DNA of 64,000 nt from Symbiodinium microadriaticum (GCA_001939145.1 LSRX01000312.1:474113-538112), one strand, 5' to 3'. Positions 33,501 through 41,985 are shown, counted from the first letter of the stretch. Notes: generated by a model not told the origin, from the letters alone. A program made the numbers and translations.

Positions 33501-36500
33501 AATAACTGCACCGGGCAGCTAGCAACCGCAGATGCAGTAACGATCCGACCCGCTATCATCGTAAGGGTCGTGGTAGAAACCAGGCCGGTGCTTCCTCTTT
33601 GTTGGTCTTCCGAAGGCTCCACTGGCTTCCTGCGACAGTTGCCAATGCCACTGTGTGCAGAAAGGTCGGCAGACTATAGTGCTCGGAATAATTATGTAAT
33701 TATCACCCCGATCCAAAAAGCATAAAAAACCACTAGATTGCTTCATCGAATCGTAGCCCCATGAAGCAGCCTCGGGCTGTTCTGCGACTGTGATGTGCTC
33801 CCCTGCCCCCGCTCGAGTGCCCGAACCGTGCGCTGACAGGGAAAACGGCTTCCAGCCGTCGAACCTGAACACAGCTTCTTGGCTTTAGACGTAGAGTTTG
33901 GCCGTGTTGTCCAGGTTAAGGGAAAGGAGCGGGCCACAAGATGAACCAGCAAGTCCGGAGTCGTGTTACAGGGCTGATTAGGGTTTAGGGTTTTAGGGTT
34001 TAGGGCGGAAGGGTTCGATAATGTTTTCCTGCACAGAATCTGTATTTGCTCCCTGCGTGCGTCCCATGGCCTACAGTTGTACATTATGCAATCTGGATCC
34101 TTGTCAACGAACGCACCAGAATAGTGGATATATGTCTTGACGTGCACATACAGATACATGGTGTAGCGTCGCCAACCCACCCCTCCACCCCCCAGTGGAA
34201 TGGTACCCCCTGCCCCTTGGGTGGGTTTGGGTTCGGGGTTCGGGTTGGGAGATGCCCTTGCCTGTCCTATCACTCAGGATTGCTCGCCTCTCCGTCATGT
34301 TCAACAGTTACGAGAATCGAAACATTAGGGTTTGGGGCTTAGGGTTGAGGATCGCCCACCCGTGTAGCTGTTAGCACTATACTGAGACATCAAAATCCGG
34401 AAACAGCGACGGTTATGAGTAGTAGTTGAACCCCATGTGATCATGACCCATTGAGATAGTTGTCGCCGTGATGCCACAAGATCCCCAAAAGTCGTCGCTG
34501 TCACGCAGATTCCGCGCTCACACCACGGGGCTGGAAGGGGGGGGGGGACTGACGTGGTGACATGGCACCATACATACAGATGTTCATAGACATACGTATG
34601 TATATACTGTTTATGCTTATGTCTGTGTACAACATACACATAGCATAGCCAGCCCGATCCAGCTTGCAACAGGAATCCTGTACACCCTGCAAAAAGCTCT
34701 TCAGTTCCCCTCGCCGAGATGATTCGCGAGAGATGGGACGTGCCGCGGGCTCTGAACTACTACAAAAAACGGAACATCCCGAGGCCTGACCCTTGCTAGT
34801 ACTTGCTAGCAGAGTAGGTAAAGCTTTAACGTTTTGGGGGGTACTAGAGGTCTTAAGGGTTGTGGTTCAGGATTCAGGGTTTAGGATTTAGGGTGTTCAG
34901 GCCCTATATCACTCAATTGGTAGTAGCGCTGCCTTGACCTTGTTTTTTTGGGGGGTTTAGGGGGGGGGGGGTACTATAATCCTTCGAGTACCCAAAGGTT
35001 AACCCTAGTTACCCTTGGATATTGGACAAGCAAGGGGTTCTATGAAGATCTTGGACGTTTTCGAGTTAGGGTGGTTTCCCTAAAAGCCCTAGGCCGCCTT
35101 AACTAAGAAGAGCATACCCGAAGTCATATTGTGAAGTTAAGCAGCTTAGCATTTAAGAATGTAAGACCATGTAAGATCAATTCCTCAACTATGCGGTATT
35201 GCACCAAGCTTGAACTCGTATTGTGTGCATAGGGGTGTTAGGTAGTTGTGTTTATTCGATCACGGAAAAAGGTGGTTTCCAGTTGGATTCCGGAATATAG
35301 ACGGCATGGACATCCCTAAACCCTAAACCCCAGACCTACTGTTCTCTCGACCGTACCCCGCAATGCGGGCTCGTCCTAGCTAGCTAGGTGGGAGGCCAAA
35401 AACAACCCTAAATCCTTGTTCCTGTTCTCTAGATTCCCGGCTTTCGAGCCCGAAAGATTTCGCCTACCAGTTTTGCATCTTTGCTATTATTTCTGCCGTA
35501 GGCGGGTGTGTGCCTTGGGTTCTCCAGGATTTTAGGGCGTCGGGCCTAGAGCAATTGTAGGAATTAGGCGTGCTTTTCGAGGTTTCTTGCATTCCGAAAA
35601 CTTTGAACCCTACAACCAAAACTCGACAGGCTTTACCAGTACCTCTCCTGCGTTTGGGGTGCCTGGCTGTAGAAATTACGGCTTTAGGCTTGTAGCGTTT
35701 AGGGTTTGGGCTAAACCCCAAAACCTTACCCTAACACCCCAAATCCCTAGTATATAGGGTACTAGAGCCCCTAGGGCCCTATATAGTAGGTACCTGGAGG
35801 GTTAGGGTTAAGCCCTTCTAGAATCCATACTTCTTCGAACCCTGCATGGCGGCAGGCCGACGGAACGTATGCTGTACCACCTCCAAGGGCACGGCACGAA
35901 CATGCAGGAACGCTTTGATGGTTTAGGGTTTTGGGTTTAGGGTTTAGGGTTAAGACGGTTAAGGGTTGTTTAGATTGTTTAGGGCACGAACATGCAGGAA
36001 CGAATTGATGGTTGAGGGCTAAGGGTTAAGGGCTGTTTATCGAAGAAAGGGTCCTAAAAAGTCTTGTAGTCAACACAAACCCTAAACCCCTAAACCCTAA
36101 ACCCCTAAGCCTCGCCAGGCTTGTCCAAGTTGTGAGAGCGTAAACCCCTAAACCTTAAACCCTAAACCTTTTTTTTCGGTGAGAGCTTGGTTTAGTGTGT
36201 GAGAGCCCAAGATGACGGAAGGGAATTGGCAAGCATCCCCAACCGCTCCCTTTGCATCCTGTCTGTCCTCAACTTGCAACCTCGGAGATGAGAGGTCGCC
36301 CTATAGGGTTTAGGGGTTTGGGAGTTTAGGGTTTAGGGGCTTGGGAGTTTAGGGTTTAGGGGTTTGGGAGTCTAGGGTTTAGGGTTTAGGGTTTAATTAG
36401 GGGTTTGGGAGGTTAGGGGTTTAGGGGTTTGAGGGTTTCGTCCCCCGAAACCCCTTTAGACACAACCTCGCGGGCCGAAAATTGAAAGATCATCTTGTTT

Positions 36501-37205
36501 AGCTCGTGGCAGTCCTTAAAAAAGAACTGCACAATCGCCGAGCCACGGGGCCTAGGTACTAATTAATTCACTGCACCCCTGCATTGCGTCCTCCACGATA
36601 TCCTCTTCTCCTTGCTTGGATGCCCGTAACCTGCACCCTGCTCCTCATTAAGTCTTACCTGAACCCCAAAATAGCCTACCTCTTTAAGGACGTATATTAA
36701 GAAGTCATAATTGGGAGTCCTAAAAAGATAGGTCTCTTAAGGTCCCAGTAAAGCTTCCATCCTAGTCGTTATGCCCAGCCATGGAGAACTACGGTTCTTT
36801 AACCATAAGGCATGTGTTGTTCCGATAGCCCAGTATCTCTTAATTAACTAGCTTGCTTGATTAATTAGTCAATTGCTTAATGAATTAATTACTTCCTCAA
36901 TCAACTAATTATTCAACAAATTAGGGAATATACTTTACATTGTAGCAGGATCCCTAGTGCTAATATGATTTAAAGTAGATCCCCGATTTAAGAGATTTTG
37001 GAAGGCCTGGATTTTGCCCTCATAGCCCAGTACCCTGCTATGTAGGTATTTGGGCCTTTAGGGCTATACTTTGGGGTTTGGGTATAGGGTTTAGGGTTTA
37101 GGGTTTAGGTTCAGACCGGAGGAACTGGATTGCTCGCAGCTCTTCAACGACAGCACGCTGATTGGCAAGTTGCTGCCTGGCCCAGCCTCAAGTATGATTC
37201 TTCAG
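21428..37205 (+). CDS. Glycosyltransferase-like gene, copy C (divergent, partial)
   Basis: Five exons join in frame: 21428-21472, 22375-22464, 23488-23544, 27292-27369 and from 28815. The product has VPDVPEEFFRLPYPE, ARADFIKWGLVYNNGGIF, DIEEVCRK, CTDQFNPAVVAGPPKSVYFK and AVWEKHKSMLQHHCP..KEIICCFDD, the same motif order as copy A. The DxD site is altered to E-P-D in MEPDA, so activity is uncertain. Two later segments fit the family C-terminus (34705-34790 and about 37119-37190) but lie beyond an intact membrane-protein gene at 30.9-33.2 kb, so their membership is a guess. Exons equivalent to PFAGIGEG and CFADE were not found. Donors are GC, GA, GT and GC. It could be a functional divergent paralogue or a decaying copy; I lean to divergent because the five joined exons have no stop. 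Confidence 0.55.
22100..22196. mobile_element. Family 3 MITE-like element
   Basis: ATGTAGGGG at the left pairs with CCCCTACAT at the right. Interior TACTATTTTGGAGGGTTCC and CCCCAAAACCCTATTCTAAT. Confidence 0.8.
22281..22360. mobile_element. Family 3 element, left end degraded
   Basis: ATTACCTATACTATTTTGGG, GGTTCCTTATT and AATCATTAAGGCCCCTGCAT match neighbouring copies; the left terminus is missing or diverged. It ends about 15 bp before exon C2. Confidence 0.65.
22375..22464 (+). CDS. Copy C exon C2, altered DxD
   Basis: Encodes ARADFIKWGLVYNNGGIFME and then PDAAQPNVFR. Acceptor TGAG|GCCCG, donor TCGG|GACGA (GA type). Asp-x-Asp of copies A and B is replaced by Glu-Pro-Asp. Confidence 0.7.
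23488..23544 (+). CDS. Copy C exon C3
   Basis: Encodes DIEEVCRKTETVAATTNTL. Acceptor ACAG|GACAT, donor TTTG|GTGTT. It fits between C2 and the 27.3 kb exon in phase and matches exon A4 in position. Confidence 0.5.
23889..24530. repeat. Large microsatellite block (TATGTG, TGTTTG, TATG, TA, TTTA)
   Basis: Successive TATGTG, TTTGCTTG/TTTGTGTG, TATG and TA/TTTA runs. Long open frames in all orientations (poly Tyr-Val, Cys-Leu, His-Thr) come from the repeat. Confidence 0.95.
24620..25460. repeat. CAGCAA-rich minisatellite with GA and CA runs
   Basis: Variable units built on GCAACAGCAAAA and CACCTCCCCGGCAGCAACAG, with a CAG run (24942-24964), a GAGA run (25089-25110) and CA runs (25111-25175); one N at 25280. 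A 442-codon + frame crosses it as Gln/Asn/Thr/Lys-rich sequence, but it begins in a microsatellite and has no complex segment, so I treat it as repeat. Confidence 0.85.
25574..25656. mobile_element. Family 3 element, diverged
   Basis: GCCAATACTCTTGCTTCGGG, GTCCTTATTACTGC and TATACCCCGAAACTTTTCTA then GAAGCCCCTATAAG follow the family order. Confidence 0.55.
25660..27180. other. Copy C intron sequence, no exon seen
   Basis: A TATC run at 26273-26311 and scattered open frames without recognisable content. Confidence 0.45.
27195..27280 (-). repeat. CCCTAAA tract before exon C4
   Basis: CCCTAAACCCTATAAACCCT-type units ending about 12 bp before the exon C4 acceptor. Confidence 0.85.
27292..27369 (+). 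CDS. Copy C exon C4
   Basis: Encodes EESDGSCTDQFNPAVVAGPP and then KSVYFK. Acceptor GCAG|GAGGA after a CCCTAAA tract, donor CAAG|GCATT (GC type) followed by a TTTAGGG-containing tandem repeat. Confidence 0.7.
27359..27530. repeat. Tandem repeat of about 45-48 bp after exon C4
   Basis: Unit built from TCTACTTCAAGG, GGGGCTATGCAGGGGTTTAG and GGTTTTCGTGGCC; three to four copies. The first unit includes the last codons of exon C4 (GTCTACTTCAAGGCATT), so exon sequence has been captured in the repeat. Confidence 0.8.
27540..28814. other. Copy C intron 4
   Basis: TTTAGGG-oriented units (27566, 27741), a head-to-head CCCTAAACC/GGTTTAGGG junction (28252-28274) and a TA run (28441-28465). No exon seen. 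Confidence 0.5.
28815..28917 (+). CDS. Copy C exon C5
   Basis: Encodes AVWEKHKSMLQHHCPIADKQ then KEIICCFDD. Acceptor CCAG|GCAGT. The 3' boundary is uncertain, between about 28897 and 28917. The minus-strand open frame over it is a shadow. Confidence 0.72.
28918..30888. other. Sequence between exon C5 and the membrane-protein gene
   Basis: CCCTAAA units (29023-29040, 29573-29594), a CAGA run (29789-29825), a TA/TATG run (30537-30574) and TTTAGGG units (30775-30793). A + frame at about 30047-30310 (KALEQAKSLAMAMLVSTS in part) has gene-like composition but no family. Confidence 0.4.
30932..31423 (+). CDS. Membrane-protein exon M1
   Basis: Start codon to VKQ. Donor ACAG|GATCC (GA type). The open frame reads 13 codons into the intron before a stop. 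Confidence 0.72.
30932..33190 (+). CDS. Four-helix membrane protein, bestrophin-like DUF4239 type
   Basis: Four exons join in frame: 30932-31423, 31661-31726, 32570-32898 and 33055-33190, giving about 340 residues to TGA. Order: basic N-terminus; hydrophobic segment near residues 49-75 (VGLWSLFTGLGAYWLF); second helix (YVGNILALMSVLFSILAG); a soluble middle with QNEAIFCALFAEVSEAKALM and RPFYRSALENIRRYV; then helices MALLYVLAGLNLVSLLLLAL and LCRGLFAMMAGGLMMTMRV; and a charged tail with LEDELDQRLQGKTF and a Pro-rich run. Two helices, a long soluble segment and two helices fit the DUF4239 bestrophin-like layout; function there is not established. All three introns have GA donors (ACAG|GATCC, ACTC|GAGAC, TCAT|GATCC) and exons that restart with GA. 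ATG at 30932 is the first in frame; an upstream acceptor (TTCAG at 30888) leaves room for an earlier exon. Confidence 0.75.
31424..31660. other. Membrane-protein intron 1 bounded by direct repeats
   Basis: The intron start (GATCCGCGTCGGTTA) repeats the start of exon M2 (GACCTGCGTCGGTTA), and ATCAGACGT before the donor recurs before the acceptor. A family 1 element fills 31504-31598. Confidence 0.7.
31504..31598. mobile_element. Family 1 MITE-like element, copy 2
   Basis: TACCAATAGGCCCCTAAGTA at the left and CTTAGGGGCCTATGGGTA at the right. Sits within an intron of the membrane-protein gene. Confidence 0.85.
31661..31726 (+). CDS. Membrane-protein exon M2
   Basis: Encodes DLRRLDKPPSILCALKPRDD then PL. 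Acceptor GCAG|GACCT, donor ACTC|GAGAC (GA type). Confidence 0.68.
32570..32898 (+). CDS. Membrane-protein exon M3
   Basis: Encodes ESILYLTSVGVPSTVYETVR through NVDGVLRVM with two helices. Acceptor CAAG|GAGAG, donor TCAT|GATCC (GA type). A GT donor at 32907 would give a premature stop. Confidence 0.75.
33055..33190 (+). CDS. Membrane-protein exon M4, C-terminal tail
   Basis: Encodes ITGLEDELDQRLQGKTFSDT and a Pro/Lys-rich tail ending SMDK and TGA. Acceptor TAAG|GATCA. Confidence 0.7.
33191..34704. other. Sequence after the membrane-protein gene
   Basis: Open frames of 60-217 codons on both strands overlap here without recognisable motifs; one (33072-33725) is an out-of-frame extension over exon M4. 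TTTAGGG units at 33979-34003. The 3' untranslated region of the membrane-protein gene should start here. Confidence 0.4.
34705..34797 (+). CDS. Glycosyltransferase-like exon fragment (copy C?)
   Basis: After TTCAG| the frame reads AEMIRERWDVPRALNYYKKR and NIPRPDPC before TAG. ALNYYKKRNIPRPDP resembles AYKYLEERNIKRGLD of copy A exon A7. It may be the missing part of copy C or a fragment of another copy. Confidence 0.5.
34907..34955 (+). pseudogene. Possible tRNA 5'-half relic
   Basis: GGCCCTATATCACTCAATTG then GTAGTAGCGCTGCCTTGACC resembles a tRNA acceptor, D arm (A box) and anticodon stem, but the sequence runs into a T/G homopolymer and has no TTC arm. Confidence 0.25.
35100..35212 (+). pseudogene. 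Possible degraded 5S rRNA relic
   Basis: TGAAGTTAAGC, the conserved internal 5S word, is present, with AGACC about 20 bp downstream and GCGGTATTGC near the end. Spacing is shorter than in functional 5S genes, so at best a relic. Confidence 0.25.
35356..35397. repeat. Dispersed motif, shared with 7.58 kb
   Basis: CCCCGCAATGCGGGCTCGTC then CTAGCTAGCTAGGTGGGAGG. One extra CTAG compared with the 7.58 kb copy. Confidence 0.7.
35894..36013. repeat. TTTAGGG tract between 31-bp direct repeats
   Basis: GGCACGAACATGCAGGAACG followed by nnTTGATGGTT occurs at 35894 and 35983, with a TTTAGGG-type tract between. Confidence 0.8.
36300..36445 (+). repeat. TTTAGGG-type higher-order tract
   Basis: Repeated unit of about 28 bp (GGGTTTAGGGG, (T/C)TTGGGAGTTTA) three times, then TTTAGGG units. 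Confidence 0.85.
36658..36751. mobile_element. MITE-like inverted-repeat element
   Basis: CCTACCTCTTTAAGGA at the left pairs imperfectly with TCCTAAAAAGATAGG at the right. Only one copy is seen. Confidence 0.4.
37119..37205 (+). CDS. Glycosyltransferase-like C-terminal exon candidate
   Basis: One frame reads EELDCSQLFNDSTLIGKLLP and then GPASS. CSQLFNDSTLIGKLL resembles CKKLFTKAW at the end of copy A exon A7, and would extend it. The acceptor is TTCAG| at 37114 straight after a TTTAGGG tract. Family membership is uncertain. Confidence 0.4.
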
Positions 37206-37676
37206 CTATCTATCCATTCATCTATCTATCTATCCCAAGGATTGTCATTTAGGTTTACCGTAAGGGTTCAGATGTATTGTGTAGGGTCCACAGGAGCTGC
37301 ACGGAAACTTTCAATCGCCACACATGCACCACACGGCCAGGAGGGTAGCTCGGGGCATGCCGCGCAGTGCACTTGCAAATGTTTAGAGTTTATGTTTATG
37401 GGGCTTTAGGGGGTACGCTATTGGGTTTAGGGTGATTCACCTACTTGCACGCCCAATCCCTCTAGGCCTACAGCTGTTGAAAGCACGAAGCCCGTAACTA
37501 CTGGGCGTGCACATGAGGCACACTTGTTAACCCTAAAGCCTATACCGCCTCCCACCCCTCAACTTGAGCACCTGGAGTCCATACAGGCGTCTATAACTGC
37601 ACAAGTCCCCTCGAAAGTTCATGCAATGCCTCGTGCGAGCTGGCGGCATCGTATCGCTTATGCGTTTGTGGCTGCA

Positions 37677-37787
37677 ATATGGGTAGTTCTCTAGATTAGG
37701 GTTCCCTTTTAGGTCCCCAATATAGTACGGCAGTCTTATATAAAAAAGACCTTAAAAAGGGACCCTAATGTAGGGAACTGCCCATAT
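37677..37787. mobile_element. Family 5 MITE-like element, copy 1
   Basis: ATATGGGTAGTTCTCTAGAT, then TAGGGTTCCC at the left; GGGACCCTAATGTAGGGAAC, then TGCCCATAT at the right. A copy is at 51911-52012 and a half copy near 20034. Confidence 0.85.
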
Positions 37788-37813
37788 GTACACCTGGAGT
37801 ATGCCGGCCTCAG

Positions 37814-37862
37814 TGTTGAAATCCTCCTGGAGCCGCGGGTGTTCGAAGCCTATGTCATGGAG
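37814..37862 (+). CDS. Unassigned exon candidate
   Basis: After CCTCAG| the frame reads VEILLEPRVFEAYVME, and stays open to TGA at about 37914. Gene-like composition directly beside the family 5 element; no family recognised. Confidence 0.3.
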
Positions 37863-37933
37863 TTCATGTCCTTTTCACCCCGAAGTAATCAGTGAGTTGA
37901 GTATGGTGCTTACATGCCAAGTTTCTTTAGAGG

Positions 37934-38001
37934 GGTGTGTGTGTGTGTGTGTGTGTTCGCATGCTCTCCTTGCTGTAGGTTAGTGTGTGTGTGTGTGCGG
38001 G
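37934..38001. repeat. GT microsatellite
   Basis: Two GTGT runs separated by a short spacer. Confidence 0.9.
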
Positions 38002-38054
38002 TGTGGCTAGACCGCGCTGCTGGACAACGCGGCCTGTTGCAAGAGGGACCCTGA

Positions 38055-38490
38055 GGGTTTAGGGTTCAGGGTTACCCTAAACCCTAAACCCTTAAGCCCT
38101 AAACCCTAAACCTGAACCTTGAGGTACCTGTCGAGCTTCTCGCTCAAGGAGCCTCTTCCGTCGGATGCTGAAAGCAGATAATTTCAGGTTGACGGCCTTC
38201 GGTGGTTAGGATTCTTGTTCCTTAACTTACGGCTCCGGGGATGTACTGGTTTTTAGGGTTCAGGGTTCTCGTAAGAAAATGGTTCTCTCTGAGCCAGCCA
38301 CGTCAGAAGGTTTAGTAGGGGTTTCCGGTTGTAACAAACCCCTAAACCCCTAAAGCCCTAATCCCTAATCCCCAAACCATCCTAAACTCCTAAACCCTAA
38401 AGCCCTAATCCCCTAAACCCAAAACTCTAAAACCCTAAACCCTAATCCCTAATCCCCAAAGCTCTAAAACCCTAAACCCCAAAGGTTCTG
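38055..38490. repeat. Telomere-type tracts
   Basis: TTTAGGG then CCCTAAA head-to-head near 38055-38112, and a CCCTAAA tract with CCCTAATCCC variants at 38337-38485. Confidence 0.8.
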
Positions 38491-38584
38491 TTTTGAGGTC
38501 CCCAGACGAAGGGGTAGACCTCCAAGTCTCTGGGGCTTAACACCATGCCTCAAAAACCTCAAGCCATACTTGATGGGGGTATTA

Positions 38585-38660
38585 TATATGTATATGTGTA
38601 TGTGTATATGTATATACATAATTACATAATTATATATATATATATATATATATCGATACT
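38585..38660. repeat. TATG and TA microsatellite
   Basis: TATATGTGTATG words followed by a TA run. Confidence 0.9.
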
Positions 38661-39269
38661 TCTATAAGGCTTATATATGTCTATATTTTATAGGTACATG
38701 CAGCCTTAAGCCGAACCCTTATAGAACTAGAACCCTTATGGAACATCTTGGCCCCGACCCCCAGGTCCCTCGAACGCTAAACCTCACACCCCAAAACCCT
38801 ACGCCTCAAACACTAAGCCTGGTCCTTTGGGGTTTAGGGTTTATAGGGCTTAGGGCTTAGGGTTTAGGGTCGTTTATTGGCAGGGTCTGGGTTCAAAAAG
38901 GGTCGTTTATAATAATTTCAGAGGACGAATTAACAGAACGATGAGCAGACAGCTCAGACACGGCAGTCATGTTGACTTACACACACTTCGATCATTCACA
39001 CAACAGCAGCAGGGACGTGGCCTCCAAGACAACCCTCTTCGACCTCCCTATTTTTTGAAGCTCTCGTCATCCTCTATATATATATATATATATATGCAAC
39101 ATATACGTACCGGTTCTTCGCGTATCCTGATCCTAAACCCTAAACCTAAACCCTACAAACCCTAAACCCTGAGACTCCCCAAAAAGGTCTTTCCCAGGGG
39201 TTGCAACCTCTACAAAAGCCTAAGCCTAGGCGCTGGAGAGTTGGAGGGCCTCATTGGATCCTCTAGGGT

Positions 39270-39397
39270 ATCACCCTAAGCCCTAATCCCTATACCCTCA
39301 ACCCTAAACCCTAATCCCTAAACCCTAATCCCTAAACCCTCAACCCTAATCCCTGTACCCTAAAACCCTAATCCCTAAACCCTAAACCCTAAACCGT
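39270..39397 (-). repeat. CCCTAAA/CCCTAATCCC tract
   Basis: Alternating CCCTAAAC and CCCTAATCCC units, with ATCCTCTAGGGT on either side (39258 and 39401). Confidence 0.85.
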
Positions 39398-39666
39398 TGG
39401 ATCCTCTAGGGTTTCCTTCGGGATAGCAGGTGCCCATCTCCAGCACTCCGCCAGGACGCGGAAAACTAACGGGCTTGCAGGCTCCGAAACTTTTATGACG
39501 TTTGCCATTTGGTGTTGGGCTTCTGTGGATACGGAGCATGTAAACTGCCTTGGCTCTCCCCAACAACCTCTCAGTCGTCCGAAGCGAACTCCCTGCGGTG
39601 CGACTTTGTCAGCTGGGCGGGTGGGACAAAAACTCTGGCCCCAAAACCTTAAACCCTAAACCCTAA

Positions 39667-39763
39667 GCCGAGAAGAGCGCAGGGGCTTCTCATAAACCCT
39701 AGACCCTATAAACCCTAAACCGTAAACCGCCTTCTGAGCCGAGGAGAGCGCAGGGGCTTCTCA
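39667..39763. repeat. CCCTAAA tract between 26-bp direct repeats
   Basis: GCCGAG(A/G)AGAGCGCAGGGG followed by CTTCTCA flanks a CCCTAAA-type tract of about 45 bp. Confidence 0.85.
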
Positions 39764-40588
39764 GTTCCACAAGCAGAACCCTTTCATGCAGCCTGGCGAG
39801 TCAAAGCCAAGAGCAGCCTTCGGGGGTGGCTTAGGTCTTGGGCAGAGGGCTTAAGAAAAAAGCGCTTTCATTGGGGTGTCGAAGCCTTGTTCAGGGGTGT
39901 AGAGTCTTGGGGCTGAGGCTTTAAGATAGATAGGGTTCAGGGTTTCGAAAGCTTTGTTCGCGGGTTTATTTAAGGCCTGGAGGTTGGGGGGTTTACGGCG
40001 TAGGTGTCTTGATGAAAAAGGGTCTTGGGTTGTGGGCCCTTGACTCAATGGTTGCATTAAACGAAGGTTCCATCGGTGTCTGGATGGCATCGTTCGGGTT
40101 TTCTGCCCCCGCAAAGTTCCCCAACCCTAAATCCTGAACCGAGCTGTGAGCGAAACCCAGCCATGCATCTGCGGCGCGAAAGCAAACACTTCAAGCTCGT
40201 TCGGCGTCACACTGCAGAGCGTTCTCCTTGCACCCCGCCAGCATCAACACTTACAAGTAGGCCCAACCCTAAACCCTAAACCCTAACCCTAAAACCTAAA
40301 ACCCCCAGACCTCCTTAGCCCTTAACCCCAACACGCTAAATCCATGTCCCTAAACACCTCCAACACCACTGCTGCCAGATTCCCTTGCCCCAACTCCACA
40401 TCGCATTGCGCTTGTAAGCCCCCGAAATCCGAATAGGATGCAAGGTATGTGTAGGGTTTCGGGTTTTGGTATGATCCCACAGGTAGGTTTCTTGATTTTG
40501 GGAAGTGTATGTTGACTGCTGTGAGCCTTAGGTTTGTCAGCTTGGGTTTCGGGAAGTGTTAGGGTGGGGGTGATCTAGGGCGTATGGT

Positions 40589-40681
40589 CCCAGAGAGCCC
40601 AATACCACTTAATTAAGGACTATAGCTTAAATCATAATATGAAGCCCCTTATAGTTTAAGGTATATATTGGGCTCTCTGGG
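40589..40681. mobile_element. Family 2 MITE-like element, copy 2
   Basis: CCCAGAGAGCCCAATACC at the left, ATTGGGCTCTCTGGG at the right, interior TTAATTAAGGACTATA and ATCATAATATGA as in copy 1. Confidence 0.85.
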
Positions 40682-41818
40682 GTCGAGACACTGACAGATC
40701 AGGAAGACGGTTCGCCACACCTTCAAGGACCCGGCCCGGGCAGCCGTAGAAACCGGTGCTTTTTCTTGCATGTAGGTGCTTAGGGTTTAGAGTTTAGGGT
40801 TTAGGGTTTAATTAGGCCAAGCCCGTGCTCAAAAAAAGGGTTTAATTAGGGGTTTAGGGTTTAGGGCGTCTTGCCTGAGTCAACAGTATATCAGCTCTCG
40901 ATACTTTGTTAGAACTACTTTGGGCTGAGTATGTAACCTTTTAGCTTTTCGGGCTTATATAAACCTCAAAAGGTTCACCTTTTTCGGGCTAAGGTACTCG
41001 GCCCCTATGACTAAGGCAATTATAGGCTTCATGTTGGGAATGTTTAGCAATCGGGTGGGCCCGATTCAAACCGAGGCAAACATCTTTCGCTGGGGCCTTG
41101 CTGTAGCCGTCGCCGTGGGGTTGTGCTGAAAGGCCGATTTATCTTGCAGATGCGCACTTGGAACCTCGAACCTAGCCCCTAAATACGACCTTAAACCCCC
41201 AAAAGTAGGCCAAATAGTGGCCAAACACCTAAGAATGGCTACAATTCCACATACTTTAAGATCCAGGTAGACTCTACAAACCCGGGTCTGTCGGACAAAA
41301 AATTCGTGTGCAGAGAGCCCTATGCCATGAAACCGCGATGCCGAAGCCTTCCCAACAAGACTGTGGGGTTGGGCCGGGTTTAGGGTTTAGGTTGGCGAGC
41401 TCCAATCAAGCCTGTGCATTTTTGTTTCAAAGGGGTTTTGCACCATTGGGGGTCGCGAATTACAAAGGGGGCCCAGATCTGGGGATACCTCAACCTTGTC
41501 ACATAGAAGCCTGAGTGAGCAGTAGAATTGACTCTTCCTGGGAGTTTCATGTTAAGATTATTGCACATACTATACACCAAGACCTTGTTCTAATTGTTAA
41601 GGCCCCTGTATCATCTAGACTCTAGACCGTATACCTTCTTTTCATTGGGGTTAAGGCGGTTTAATGGCTACGGCCAAAGCAAGACACGAAGTCCCTCGGG
41701 TCACTTTATCTGCCCTTTCGATCGACTCCAGCTCGCTTGTCTCTTTTGCAGGGTGCCCACAGCCTCACCCCGCATTTTTGGGGGGAAAAGACTTTCGCGG
41801 TGCGAGCAGGGGACTTCT

Positions 41819-41913
41819 TTAGCCATAGGCCCCTAAGTAGTTCCTGTTTGGGGCTACCTTTTAGGATTCTAACTATAAACCGCAAAAAGGAACTACTTAG
41901 GGGCCGATGGGTA
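41819..41913. mobile_element. Family 1 MITE-like element, copy 3
   Basis: TTAGCCATAGGCCCCTAAGT at the left and ACTTAGGGGCCGATGGGTAA at the right; core TTTTAGGATTCTAACTATAA. Confidence 0.85.
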
Positions 41914-41985
41914 AAGACCCACGGAAGGTCAGCCCCGCTTGGCGGAGAGCGAGGGTCTGCAGCAGCCTTTTCTCCCTAGCAGCAG

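Larger units (their letters stand above)
34956..37110. other. Gene-poor stretch before the 37.1 kb exon
   Basis: Contains the 35.36 kb dispersed motif, a duplicated 31-bp segment around a TTTAGGG tract (35894-36013), telomere-type tracts (36073-36170 minus, 36304-36440 plus), an inverted-repeat element (36658-36751) and an AT-rich TTAATTA region (36838-36925). Confidence 0.5.
38500..41818. other. Gene-poor stretch
   Basis: Repeats only: TA runs (38640, 39076), CCCTAAA tracts with CCCTAATCCC variants (39130-39395), a duplication at 39.7 kb, a family 2 element and a partial family 3 element (41556-41610). No supported exon. Confidence 0.45.

Noticed and set aside
33072-33725. 217-codon + frame
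   Set aside because: Overlaps exon M4 in another frame; M4's frame continues the membrane protein, and this one has no motif.
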